A stretch of DNA of 64,000 nucleotides. Source: CAWAPD01 sp963783865 (GTDB lineage: Bacteria; Actinomycetota; Thermoleophilia; UBA2241). The position numbers and the translations under genes are program-made. Position 1 is the stretch's first letter, and every line of letters begins with the position of its first letter. The notes beneath the pieces were generated by a model. The model was not told the origin of the DNA. It searched no databases and was given only the letters and a program-made list of their open reading frames with translations. The stretch spans positions 169,877 through 233,876 of the forward strand of contig CAWAPD010000006.1 in assembly GCA_963783865.1 (NCBI GenBank), written 5' to 3'. Shown piece by piece: positions 54,934-64,000 of the stretch.

Positions 54934-57900
54934 ATGAGTGCGTCGCCGCGCCGTGCCCGCATAGCCTGCCTGTCACTCGGATGTCTCGCCCTGGCGCTCA
55001 TCCTGCTGGCGATCCTTGGGCATCGGTGGCCGTGGCGCCCGCCGACGCGGTCACCTTCGCCTCCCACGTCGACTACGCCACCGGCGCGGTCCGCCCAATC
55101 GGTCGCCGTCGGCGACTTCAACGGCGACGGCAAGTTCGACCTGGCCGTGGCCAACTACAACGACGGCACGGTCAGCATCCTCCTGGGCAACGGCAACGGC
55201 ACCTTCGCCGCCAAGACCGACTACAGCGCGGGCACGCCTTCCCAATCGGTCGCCGTCGGCGACTTCAACGGCGACGGCAAGGCCGACCTGGCGGTGGCGA
55301 ACGGCTACTGCAAACACGGTCAGCATCCTGCTTGGCAACGGCAACGGCAGCTTCGCCGCCAAGACCGACTACGCCACCGGCGCGAACCCCGCGTCGGTCG
55401 CCATCGGCGACTTCAACGGCGACGGCAAGCTCGATCTGGTGACGGCGAACTCGAGCTCGGGCGCGAACACGGTCAGCATCCTGCTCGGCAACGGCAACGG
55501 CAGCTTCGCCGCCAAGACCGATTACGCCACCGGGGCGGTCCCCCAGTCGGTCGCCGTCGGCGACGTCAATTCCGACGGCAAGCTCGATCTGGCGGTGGCC
55601 AACAACAACGCCAGCACGGTCAGCATCCTGCTCGGCAACGGCAACGGCACCTTCGCCGCCAAGACCGATTACGCCACCGGCTCCTGGCCGCAGCGGTCGT
55701 CATCGCCGACTTCAACGGCGACGGGAAGAAGGACCTGGCCGTGGCCGTCTCGCCGGCCAACACCGTCCGCATCTACCTGGGCGACGGGAGCGGCACCTTC
55801 GCCTCCCACACCGACTACACCACCGGCTCGCAACCCGGCTCAGTCGCCGTCGGCGACGTCAACGGCGACGGCAGGGCCGACTTGGCAACGGCGAGCTGGA
55901 ACACCAACACGCGCCAGCATCCTGCTCGGTAACGGCAATGGCAGCTTCGCCGCCAAGACCGACTACGCCACCGGCGCGACCCCCATGTCAGTCGCCTTTG
56001 GCGACTTCAACGCCGACGGCAGGCTGGATCTGGCCGTCGCGAACGGCAACGCAAGCACGGTCAGCGTCCTGCTCAACACGGGCACCCCGCCGGCGGGCAG
56101 CGTCTCGATCAACGGTGGCGTGCTCTGGACGACCTCGTCCACCGTGACCATCGGCAACGCCGTCAGCGGCGCCACCGAGATGCGGTTCCGCGATCAGGGC
56201 GGCGCCTGGACTGCCTGGGAGGCCTATGCGCCCACTCGTCCCTGGACCTTGCCCGGCAGCGACGGCTCGAAGACGGTGCAGGCCCAGTACTGCAACGCCG
56301 ATGCGACCCTCACCTGCTCGGCCTCGATTGGTCTGGACACCACGCCGCCGACCATCACCCTGCCGCCGGGGGAGCAGAACCTGACCCTCGAGATCACGAG
56401 CCCGGCCGGCAACGTGGTCGACTTCCATCCGACCATCACCGACACGGTCGACCCCATTCCGACGCTGACGATCACGCCCGCCTCCGGCTCGACCTTCCCC
56501 CTGGGTACGACCACGGTGACGCTGACCGGCACGGACGCCGCCGGCAACACGGCCACGAAGACCACCACAGTGAAGGTCGTCGACACCCGCGCCCCTCACC
56601 TCACCACGCCGGACAACATCACCACCGAGGCCACCATGGCCGGCGGCGCCGTCGTCAGCTTCACGCCGACCGCCACCGACACGGGCGACGCCCACCCGAC
56701 GGTGACCTCCGTGCCGGCCTCCGGCTCGGTCTTCTCGCTGGGGACCACCGTCGTGACGGTGACCGCCAGCGACGCGTCCGGCAACAGGGCGACCGGCACC
56801 TTGGTCGTCACGGTGCGCGACACGACCCCGCCGACGCTGGCCCGACCCGACGACATCACGGCCGAGGCCACCGGTTCCGGCGGCGCCCACGTGAGCTGGG
56901 CCAACATCGTCGCCACCGACGCCGTCGACGGCGACATCACCGCGGTCTGCACCCCGGCCTCGGGCTCGCTCTTCCCGCTCGGCGAGACCACGGTCAACGT
57001 GGTCGCCATGGACGCCCACCACAACGCTTACGGGACCACCTTCAAGGTGACGGTCCAAGACACCACGCCGCCGACCATCACCCTGCCGCCGGGGGAGCAG
57101 AACCTGACCCTCGAGATCACGAGCCCGGCCGGCAACGTGGTCGACTTCCATCCGACCATCACCGACACGGTCGACCCCATTCCGACGCTGACGATCACGC
57201 CCGCCTCCGGCTCGACCTTCCCCCTGGGTACGACCACGGTGACGCTGACCGGCACGGACGCCGCCGGCAACACGGCCACGAAGACCACCACAGTGAAGGT
57301 CGTCGACACCCGCGCCCCTCACCTCACCACGCCGGACAACATCACCACCGAGGCCACCATGGCCGGCGGCGCCGTCGTCAGCTTCACGCCGACCGCCACC
57401 GACACGGGCGACGCCCACCCGACGGTGACCTCCGTGCCGGCCTCCGGCTCGGTCTTCCCCCTGGGGACCACCGTCGTGACGGTGACCGCCAGCGACGCGT
57501 CCGGCAACAGGGCGACCGGCACCTTGGTCGTCACGGTGCGCGACACGACCCCGCCGGTGCTGGCCCGACCCGACGACATCACGGCCGAGGCCACCGGTTC
57601 CGGCGGCGCCCACGTGAGCTGGGCCAACATCGTCGCCACCGACGCCGTCGACGGCGACATCACCGCGGTCTGCACCCCGGCCTCGGGCTCGCTCTTCCCG
57701 CTCGGCGAGACCACCGTCAACGTGGTCGCCATGGACGCCCACCACAACGCTTACGGGACCTCCTTCAAGGTGACGGTTGCCGACACGACCGCGCCCCACA
57801 TCACGGTCACCAGCCCGGCCCACGGCGCCACGTATGCCGTGGGCGAGTCGCTGACTGCGTCCTGGACGGCGACCGACAGCGGCACCGGGATCTTCACTCA

Positions 57901-60900
57901 GCAGGCCACCCTCGACGGCCTGCCGGTGACGAACGGCTACACGATCCCGACTACCATCGCCCGGTCGCACACGCTGGTCGTCACGGCGACCGACAACGCG
58001 GGCAACACGGCCACGACGACGGTCTACTTCAGCGTGGCGCTGGCGGCGCCTGCTGAGACTCAGGTCGTAGCGAGAGGGATCGACGACGTCGGCCAGTGCG
58101 ACGTCTCCGGCTGGACGAACATCGTGCAGATCGCTGCCGCAGGCCCGAACACGGTGGGTCTGAAGGCGGACGGCTCGGTGATCGCGGCCGGCTGGGACAA
58201 TTTCGGCGTTGCCCAGGTCTCGGGCTGGAGAAACATCGCGCAAGTCGACGCGTCGGGCTATCAGACGGTCGGTCTGAAGAAGGACGGCACGGTGGTTGCC
58301 ATCGGATACGACGGCTACGGCCAGAGCGCCGCGACCCTGTGGACGAACATCGCGCAGGTCGCAGTCGGAGGGTGGCATACGGTGGGTCTGAAGGCGGACG
58401 GCACGGTGGTGGCGGCCGGAATGGACCAGGTCGGTCAATGCGACGTCTCCGGCTGGAGCGACATCGTGCAAGTCGACGCCGGTGCGTATCACACTGCTGG
58501 GCTGAAGTCAGACGGCACGGTGGTGGCGGTGGGGACCGACGGCCAGGGACAATGCGACGTCTCCGGCTGGAGCGACATCGTGCAAGTCGCCTGCGGGACT
58601 TCGCACACCGTGGGTCTGAGGGCGGACGGCACGGTGGTGGCGATCGGCGACAACGACGCCGGCCAGTGCAACGTCTCCGGCTGGAGCGACATCGTGCAGG
58701 TCGCCGCCGGCGGATACCACACCGTGGGCCTGAGGGCGGACGGCACGGTGGTGGCCGTGGGCAACGACGACTACCAGCAGTGCGAGGTCTCCGGGTGGAG
58801 ACATGTCGTGCAGATCACCGCCGGAGAGCTCACCACCGTGGCTCTGCGTGACGCCGGCACGGGCAGCTTCGCGGGCAAGGCCGACTTCGCGACCGGCACG
58901 GGCCCGCAGTCCGTCGCCCTCGCGGACTTCAACGGCGACGGCAAGCAAGACCTGGTGACGGCGAACCACGACGCCGACACCGTCAGCATCCTCGTGAGTG
59001 ACGGCTTCGGCGACTTCGGCGCCAACAGCGACTTCGCGACCGGAGACGGCCCCAGCTCCGTGGCCGTCGGCGACTTCAATGGCGATGGGGCACCGGACCT
59101 GGTGACGGCGAACGCAGAGCGCCGACACGGTCAGCGTGCTGCTGGCGTACGGCGCCGGCGGCATAGGCTTCGCCGACAAGACCGACTACGCCACCGGCGG
59201 CATGCCGACCTGCGTGGCCGTCGCCGACTTCAACGGCGACGGCCATCTCGACCTGGTGACATCCAACGACGGAGCAGACACTGTCAGCGTGCTGCTGGGC
59301 AATGGCGCCGGCCATTTCGGCGCCAGGACCGACTTCTTCACCGGCAGCGAGCCCAAGTCGGTGGCCGCCGGGGACTTCAACCGCGACGGCAACCTCGATC
59401 TGGTGACGGGGAACCACGGCGTCGACTCGGTGAGTGTCCTGCTGGGCAACGGCAGCGGTGGCTTCGGCGGCCCAACCAACTTCGCCACCGGCGACAACCC
59501 GTACTGCGTGGCCGTCGGCGACGTCAACGGCGACGGCAAGCTCGACCTCGTGACCGCGAACGTCAACGCCAACACGGTCAGCGTGCTGGCCGGCAACGGG
59601 CACGGGTCTTTCGGCGCCAAGACGGACACTCCCACCGGCCCGGGGCCCTGGTGGGTCGCCCTCGGTGACATCAACGGCGACGGCAAGCTCGACCTGGTGA
59701 CGGCGAACGCGAACGCGAGCACCGTGAGCGTGCTGACAGGAAACGGCCACGGCACGTTCGCCGCCAGGACCGATTACGCGACCGGCGCCGGTCCCCACTG
59801 CGTCGCCATCGGCGACCTCGATCACAACGGAACCAAGGATCTGGTGACGGCGAACTCCAGCGCAGACACGGTAAGCGTGCTGTTGCACGTCTCGCTCGGC
59901 CTTTCGGTCACCGCTCCCGACGGCAGTCAGACGATCCATGCCGGCACGGGCGCGACCGTCAGGTGGAGCGTCGTCGGAGCACCCTCTAGCGGCGTCTTCC
60001 GCGTCGCGGCCATCGCCAGCGGCGGCACGCAGTATCAGATCGGCATGGTGAGCGCCGACGGCTCATCCTCCTACCAGCTGGCGTGGCCCGCCGACGTACC
60101 GGCCGGCAGCTACGCCATCTCGATTCTGTATGGTCCCACGGTCGGCGACTGGACGGCCAACTCCATGGGAGCGTGGTTCACGGTAGGCCGTCCGCCGACC
60201 ACGACGGCCACGCTCAGCGGCGGCACACTCGGCAGCAACGGCTGGTACACGGGTGGCACGATCACGGCGACGCTGGATGCCGCCGACGTCGGCGGCCCCG
60301 GCGTCGCCCACACCTTCTACGCGATCCGCAAGGATGGGGAAGAGGCGCCCGACCAGTCGGTGGCGAGCGACTGGACCGAAGGGCACGAGCCCGAGCATCG
60401 ACACTTCGGGCGCCGCCTTCGAGGGGCACGACACGATCTACTTCTACTCGGTCGACGCGGCCAGCCCGGCCAACGTCGAGCAGATGCAATCGATCGAGCG
60501 TGAAGGTCGACACCGTCGCCCCGACGATCGACGTGACCGGCGTCACCGATGGCGCCACGATACTCATGGGCTCGGATATACACGCGAGCTGGACGGTCGA
60601 CGATGCCGGCTCGGGACCGGCGACGGATTCGTCCACACTCGACGGGGCGACGTTCGCAAATGGCGGGCGGATCGACAACCTCAGCGCAGGTTCACACACA
60701 CTCGTGGTGCACTCGAGTGACCAGGCGGGGAATGCTGCGGCGACCACGCTGCACTTCACCTTGTTGCCGCTCACGTTGACCCTCACCGCCCCCAACGGCG
60801 GCGGCGGCCAGGCCTACGACCGCGGCGACCCCGTCGACGTCACCTGGAGCGCCAACGCGGCCGGTCGCCAAGCGGCCAGTTCGGCGTCTGGCTGGTCGAC

Positions 60901-62059
60901 TCGCACAACACCTGGTACATCGGCCGCATCGTCGACGCCCACGGCTCGAGCGCCGACTACGCGACCACCTTCGCCGGCAGCCTCACGGCCAAGCTGCCGC
61001 CCGACGCCTACCGGGTCGTGGTCTACTACCGCGCCTCGTCGACCAGCGCCTGGAGCGTCTACGACTGGAGCGACGCGACGTTTGCGCATCGTCAGCCTCA
61101 GCTCGCTCACCGTCACCGCCCCCAACGGCGGTGAGCCCTACGACCGCGGCGACCCCATCGACGTCACCTGGAGCGCCAACGCGGCCGTCGCCAAGGGCCA
61201 GTTCGGCGTCTGGCTGGTCGACTCGCACAACACCTGGTACATCGGCCGCATCGTCGACGCCCACGGCTCGAGCGCCGACTACGCGACCACCTTCGCCGGC
61301 AGCCTGACGGCCAAGCTGCCGCCCGACGCCTACCGGGTCGTCGTCTACTACCGCGCCTCGTCGACCAGCGCCTGGAGCGTCTACGACTGGAGCGACGCGA
61401 CGTTTGCGATCGTCAGCCTCAGCTCGCTGACCGTCACCGCCCCCAACGGCGGTGAGCCCTACGACCGCGGCGACCCCGTCGACGTCACCTGGAGCGCCAA
61501 CGCGGCCGTCGCCAAGGGCCAGTTCGGCGTCTGGCTGGTCGACTCGCACAACACCTGGTACATCGGCCGCATCGTCGACGCCCACGGCTCGAGCGCCGAC
61601 TACGCGACCACCTTCGCCGGCAGCCAGACGGCCAAGCTGCCGCCCGACGCCTACCGGGTCATCGTCTACTACCGCGCCTCGTCGACCAGCGCCTGGAGCG
61701 TCTACGACTGGAGCGACGCGACGTTTGCGATCGTCAGCCTCAGCTCGCTCACCGTCACCGCCCCCAACGGCGGTGAGCCCTACGACCGCGGCGACCCCGT
61801 CGACGTCACCTGGAGCGCCAACGCGGCCGTCGCCAAGGGCCAGTTCGGCGTCTGGCTGGTCGACTCGCACAACACCTGGTACATCGGCCGCATCGTCGAC
61901 GCCCACGGCTCGAGCGCCGACTACGCGACCACCTTCGCCGGCAGCCAGACGGCCAAGCTGCCGCCCGACGCCTACCGGGTCGTGGTCTACTACCGCGCCT
62001 CGTCGACCAGCGCCTGGAGCGTCTACGACTGGAGCGACGCCAGCTTCGTGATCAACTGA
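54934..62059 (+). CDS. giant secreted protein C: three putative beta-propellers, six HYR, five Kre9/KNH-like modules (frameshifted)
   Basis: About 2,372 residues after repair. Signal peptide ARIACLSLGCLALALILLAI. Then seven FG-GAP/VCBS repeats with Ca-type loops (DFNGDGK), an Ig-like domain, six HYR domains in two 241-residue copies, an Ig-like domain (TVTSPAHGATYAVGES), seven RCC1-like repeats (GLKADGTVVAAG), seven more FG-GAP repeats, then one Kre9/KNH-like module, two Ig-like domains and four tandem 107-residue modules (FGVWLVDSHNTWYIGRI). No anchor is visible after DWSDASFVIN. Frame breaks lie near 55018, 55089, 55311, 55691, 55913, 59117, 60391, 60499, 60868, 60877 and 61087, mostly one extra base each. 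It is preceded by GAGGAG. Confidence 0.8.
55085..56080 (+). repeat. first FG-GAP block: seven 147-bp repeats
   Basis: Equivalent points (start of V-A-V-G-D-F) lie at 55101, 55248, 55396, 55549, 55695, 55842 and 55990. Intact spacing is 147 (or 153 where GANT is inserted). The 148, 146 and 148 spacings coincide with the +1, -1 and +1 frame breaks. Seven units would close one integrin-like beta-propeller. Confidence 0.85.
56338..57783 (+). repeat. 723-bp near-identical tandem duplication (three HYR domains each)
   Basis: 56338-57060 and 57061-57783 are the same 241 codons, differing at only a handful of bases (for example FSLG versus FPLG near 56733/57456, and PTLARP versus PVLARP). Each unit holds three HYR domains of about 80 residues. 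Both copies are in frame without indels. Confidence 0.9.
58070..58860 (+). repeat. seven RCC1-like repeats, about 38 residues each
   Basis: The unit reads roughly W-x-x-I-x-Q-V-A-A-G-x-x-H-T-V-G-L-K-A-D-G-T-V-V-A-x-G-x-D-x-x-G-Q-C. Six full and one terminal partial unit are seen, with the first preceded by a half unit (QVVARGIDDVGQCDVSGW), the arrangement expected for ring closure of a seven-bladed propeller. Confidence 0.8.
58870..59890 (+). repeat. second FG-GAP block: seven repeats
   Basis: Seven units with D-F/V/I-N-G-D-G-type loops begin near 58910, 59056, 59211, 59357, 59505, 59652 and 59799. They are more diverged than the first block and include GDLDHNGTKD as the last loop. One extra base near 59117 breaks the frame. 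Confidence 0.82.
60782..62050 (+). repeat. four Kre9/KNH-like modules, 321-bp period
   Basis: Module starts (TVTAPNGG) are at 60782, 61112, 61433 and 61754. Copies 2-4 are 321 bases apart and almost identical. Copy 1 to 2 is 330 bases: 321 plus a genuine two-codon difference plus three single-base insertions (near 60868, 60877 and 61087) that show directly on alignment. Confidence 0.88.
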
Positions 62060-62887
62060 CTGGATGCGTCCTCCGGGGTGGGGGGGCGACCGCCGGAGCA
62101 GAAGAGAGCACCCGCGCCGGGCCGCGAGGCCCGGCGCTGGCCGCACAGACGCTTCAGCCTCTTCGCGGCGTCCGCTGTGCTGGGTTGCACGGCCGCAGGG
62201 TTCGGGGGCGGCTGGTCGTGGACAACCGGCAGTGGGAAGAGACCGCTTTCAGCCAGGATGCGGATGTCTCCTCGGTCCCCACGGAGCGCCGGCAAAGCTA
62301 CAGACGCCTTTCGCACGAACCCACAGACGCTGTGCCCGTATTCCACGAAGTGGCCGGCCCGAACATCGAAGCCGTTCAGTAGCAGCACGTAGAGGAGCTC
62401 GCCGACGTTCCACCCGGTGGAGACGTGCCCTGAGCACACGTACGTGGTGTACGGCGGGACGAAGATGAACAGTCGCCCGTTGTCGGCCAGGACCCGCCGC
62501 ACTTCCTGCAATGCCTGTCCTGCATTGTGACAGTGTTCCAGGACATGGCTCATGACCACAGGGTCGAATTGGCCTTCGGCAACGGCATACTCTCGACCGG
62601 GCACTCAACTAGCGTCACGCCATATGCTTCACGGAAGTGCTTCGGTTCGATGCCGTAGGAGGAGAACTCGAGCCCGGTTGCCACCAGTTCCATTTCGTTC
62701 TTGGCGAGGAAGCGCGCTACCTTTGCCCTGAGCCGGCGCCGACATCGAGAATTGAGTGCACTCCATCGAAGGGTGCCTGTTCCAACAACCTAAGCACTCC
62801 AGCACGGCGCTCGTCGGGCGTCTCCCCGCCGCCGAGATCGGCCGGAATAGCGTCTGGTCGAACATAGCCGGACTTCGATTCTCGCAT
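62023..62887 (-). CDS. class I SAM methyltransferase, frameshifted or decayed
   Basis: Read leftward from ATG 62887 (with GGAGAAGG upstream): MRESKSGYVRPDAIPADLGG, then motif I in SILDVGAGSG. After a -1/+2 shift near 62727 the next frame gives KVARFLAKNEMELVATGLE and TLVECPVESMP. After a second shift near 62590 the frame gives EGQFDPVVMSHVLEHC and EVRRVLADNGRLFIFVPPY. This is a Methyltransf_11/UbiE-like glycan or lipid methyltransferase. The last 60 residues are atypical, cross a terminator hairpin and overlap the protein C stop by 37 bases, so the 3' end may be lost. Pseudogene and sequence error are both possible. Confidence 0.6.
62114..62137 (+). terminator. hairpin with GCGA tetraloop after protein C
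   Basis: A 10-bp perfect stem (62114-62123 with 62128-62137) around the GNRA loop GCGA lies 55 nt past the protein C stop. It falls inside the apparent tail of the convergent methyltransferase gene, which suggests that tail is not genuine. Confidence 0.6.
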
Positions 62888-62972
62888 GAGGCGCCTTCTC
62901 CCTATCACCTAAGCGTGACTTGATTGCTCCATTGGCCCAACCTTCGTGGGACGGAGAGCATCGGTCACGAAC

Positions 62973-63008
62973 GTCCGAGAATGCACTGCATTGCTTGGAC
63001 TCTCGGAC
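62973..63008 (-). terminator. weak hairpin between the two methyltransferase genes
   Basis: An 8-bp stem (62973-62980 with 63001-63008) carries an inner 5-bp stem (ATGCA/TGCAT, 62981-62991). It lies 60 nt beyond the FkbM gene stop in its direction of transcription and may end or process that transcript. Confidence 0.35.
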
Positions 63009-63069
63009 GGTCGCATTGTCGCTGCGTGCGCTTGGACAACGACGGTAGGCTGCTCGGCGTGGCCGCCAG

Positions 63070-63789
63070 TCACTGCACCCGCCGTTGCATGAAGATCGCA
63101 TTTAGTTGGTTGTAGCCAATCAGGACGTAGTTGCGGTCTTCTAGGTGCCGCCGAATCTCCTCATAGCCCGTGTTGACCTCGACACAAATCGTGTAGGGCG
63201 TGAAACGGTCATAGTCCAAGGAGAACACGATCTCCTCGTCTGTGCCCTCTGTGTCAATCGAGACCAGCTCAGGGGCTTGACCCCCGAAGGACTCCGCGAT
63301 GATCGTGTTGATACTGACGAGCGGGACCTGCCGCATGCACGTGAGCCGGAGGTTGGAACCATAGGCTTCTCGGCCCTTCGCGCTGGCTAGGAAGTCGGCT
63401 TCTTCTTTCGAGAAGGTACTGAGTGTCGGCATGTTGGCGACGAAGAAGTCGGCCGCGTTCTGATCCTGTTTGGCGACACCGACATTGATGATGCGATCTC
63501 GCGGGCGAGCCTTCGTCAGCTGCCGATTCAAGTCCGAGTTCGGCTCAACCAGGACCCCCGACGCGCCTGCTCGATAGAACAAGTACGTATTGCTCAAGCT
63601 CTTCGGGTCACAGGCCCCGATGTCCAGATACCGGATTCGGCTGAGATCGTATCCCCGAGTCCAAAGGTGGTATGCGATGACTAGATCCTCGCCCATTTGC
63701 GAGTAACTTGTGTGTCGCACACGACGCCCGCCGAAGCTGCTTCGACGAAGAACGCTTCTTGCCACGGCCTTCAGGCGATGAGGAATCAC
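63070..63789 (-). CDS. FkbM-family methyltransferase
   Basis: 239 residues with the FkbM/Methyltransf_21 pattern: SYSQMGEDLVIAYHLW, motif I YLDIGACDPKSLSNTYLFY, GVLVEPNSDLN, and VSIDTEGTDEEIV before the last strand. Similar enzymes lie in O-antigen, capsule and glycan gene clusters. Start GTG 63789 has GGAGGG about 10 nt upstream. Codon use and GC are clearly lower than in the core genes, which suggests acquired DNA. It is unrelated in sequence detail to the FkbM protein at 43.6-44.4 kb apart from the family core. Confidence 0.82.
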   Translation of the reverse strand: MIPHRLKAVARSVLRRSSFGGRRVRHTSYSQMGEDLVIAYHLWTRGYDLSRIRYLDIGACDPKSLSNTYLFYRAGASGVLVEPNSDLNRQLTKARPRDRIINVGVAKQDQNAADFFVANMPTLSTFSKEEADFLASAKGREAYGSNLRLTCMRQVPLVSINTIIAESFGGQAPELVSIDTEGTDEEIVFSLDYDRFTPYTICVEVNTGYEEIRRHLEDRNYVLIGYNQLNAIFMQRRVQ

Positions 63790-64000
63790 TCAGCGACCAC
63801 CCTCCGCGTCGGTCAGCTTGGCGGGCACCCCGCGAGCTGCCGAGCTCCAATTCGCGTCCGAACCCGTATGCTAGCCACAAGGGCACCTCATGCATAGGTG
63901 CGTACGCATGTCGGACCCATTTGAGAGTCGTTCACGCGAGTGCGCCGGACCATGCAGATCGCTGGTACGATGTGTCGATGGCAAATCGGAGTCGGGTCAC
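63790..64000 (+). promoter_or_regulatory. intergenic region with a possible leaderless gene start at the window edge
   Basis: No complete gene. At the right edge, TGG-TACGAT (-10-like, 63965-63970) is followed 8 bases later by ATG 63978, opening a frame MANRSRV that leaves the window. The geometry matches the leaderless starts at rnhB and yraN. The rest is lower-GC DNA with no structure I can support. Confidence 0.3.

Overview
This 64 kb window is very GC-rich, densely packed DNA from a bacterium of the Actinomycetota. The gene order is the actinobacterial core order: recN-pyrG; coaD-(SepIVA-like)-yceD-rpmF-plsX-acpP-rnc-smc-ftsY-ffh; rpsP-khpA-rimM-trmD-rplS-lepB-rnhB-yraN-comM-dprA; xerC-whiG-type sigma-rpsB-tsf-pyrH-frr-uppS-cdsA-dxr-rseP-ispG. 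A WhiG/FliA sigma factor just before rpsB and a DivIVA/SepIVA-like gene beside coaD and yceD point the same way. Many GTG and some TTG starts, 1-4 base stop/start overlaps, and probable leaderless ATG genes also fit. Blocks that are separate in Streptomyces are joined here, and there is a nucleoside-salvage cluster and a DRTGG protein beside plsX. This suggests a deep-branching class (Thermoleophilia- or Coriobacteriia-like), but the class cannot be fixed from the sequence alone.

Layout. 1-8.2 kb: end of recN, pyrG, an M20 peptidase, xerD, and a ribose-phosphate/nucleoside salvage set (deoB, purine and pyrimidine nucleoside phosphorylases). 8.7-21 kb: rsmD, coaD, a cell-division coiled-coil protein, ribosomal protein L32, phospholipid/fatty-acid genes (plsX, acpP), RNase III, SMC and both SRP GTPases. 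21-29.8 kb: the 30S/50S maturation cluster, signal peptidase, RNase HII, DNA-uptake genes, XerC and the sigma factor. 30-39 kb: translation (S2, EF-Ts, RRF), UMP kinase, and undecaprenyl, phospholipid and MEP-isoprenoid genes with the RseP site-2 protease. The core block stops at ispG.

From 39 kb to the right edge is an accessory cell-surface island. It has a sugar-nucleotide epimerase-like SDR, a secreted clan-A-type glycoside hydrolase, a DUF2723/TMEM260-family membrane O-mannosyltransferase candidate, an FkbM methyltransferase, three giant secreted proteins (about 890, 2,315 and 2,370 residues once frameshifts are repaired), and two more methyltransferase genes in DNA of visibly lower GC. 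The giants are built of Ig-like, FlgD-Ig, YDG/MBG, HYR, FG-GAP and RCC1 repeats. All three end in the same roughly 105-residue Kre9/KNH-like Ig module. The largest carries FG-GAP x7, RCC1 x7 and FG-GAP x7, which is what three seven-bladed beta-propellers would need. The working inference is a glycosylated surface-adhesin system whose decorating enzymes are encoded beside it.

A caution for all users: at least nine genes (PNP, smc, a GNAT, DUF2723, the three giants, a methyltransferase and possibly cdsA) are broken by single-base indels, mostly +1. Repeat spacing inside the giants shows that most are literal one-base insertions. Sequencing or assembly error is the simplest explanation, so the broken genes are annotated here as full-length spans.
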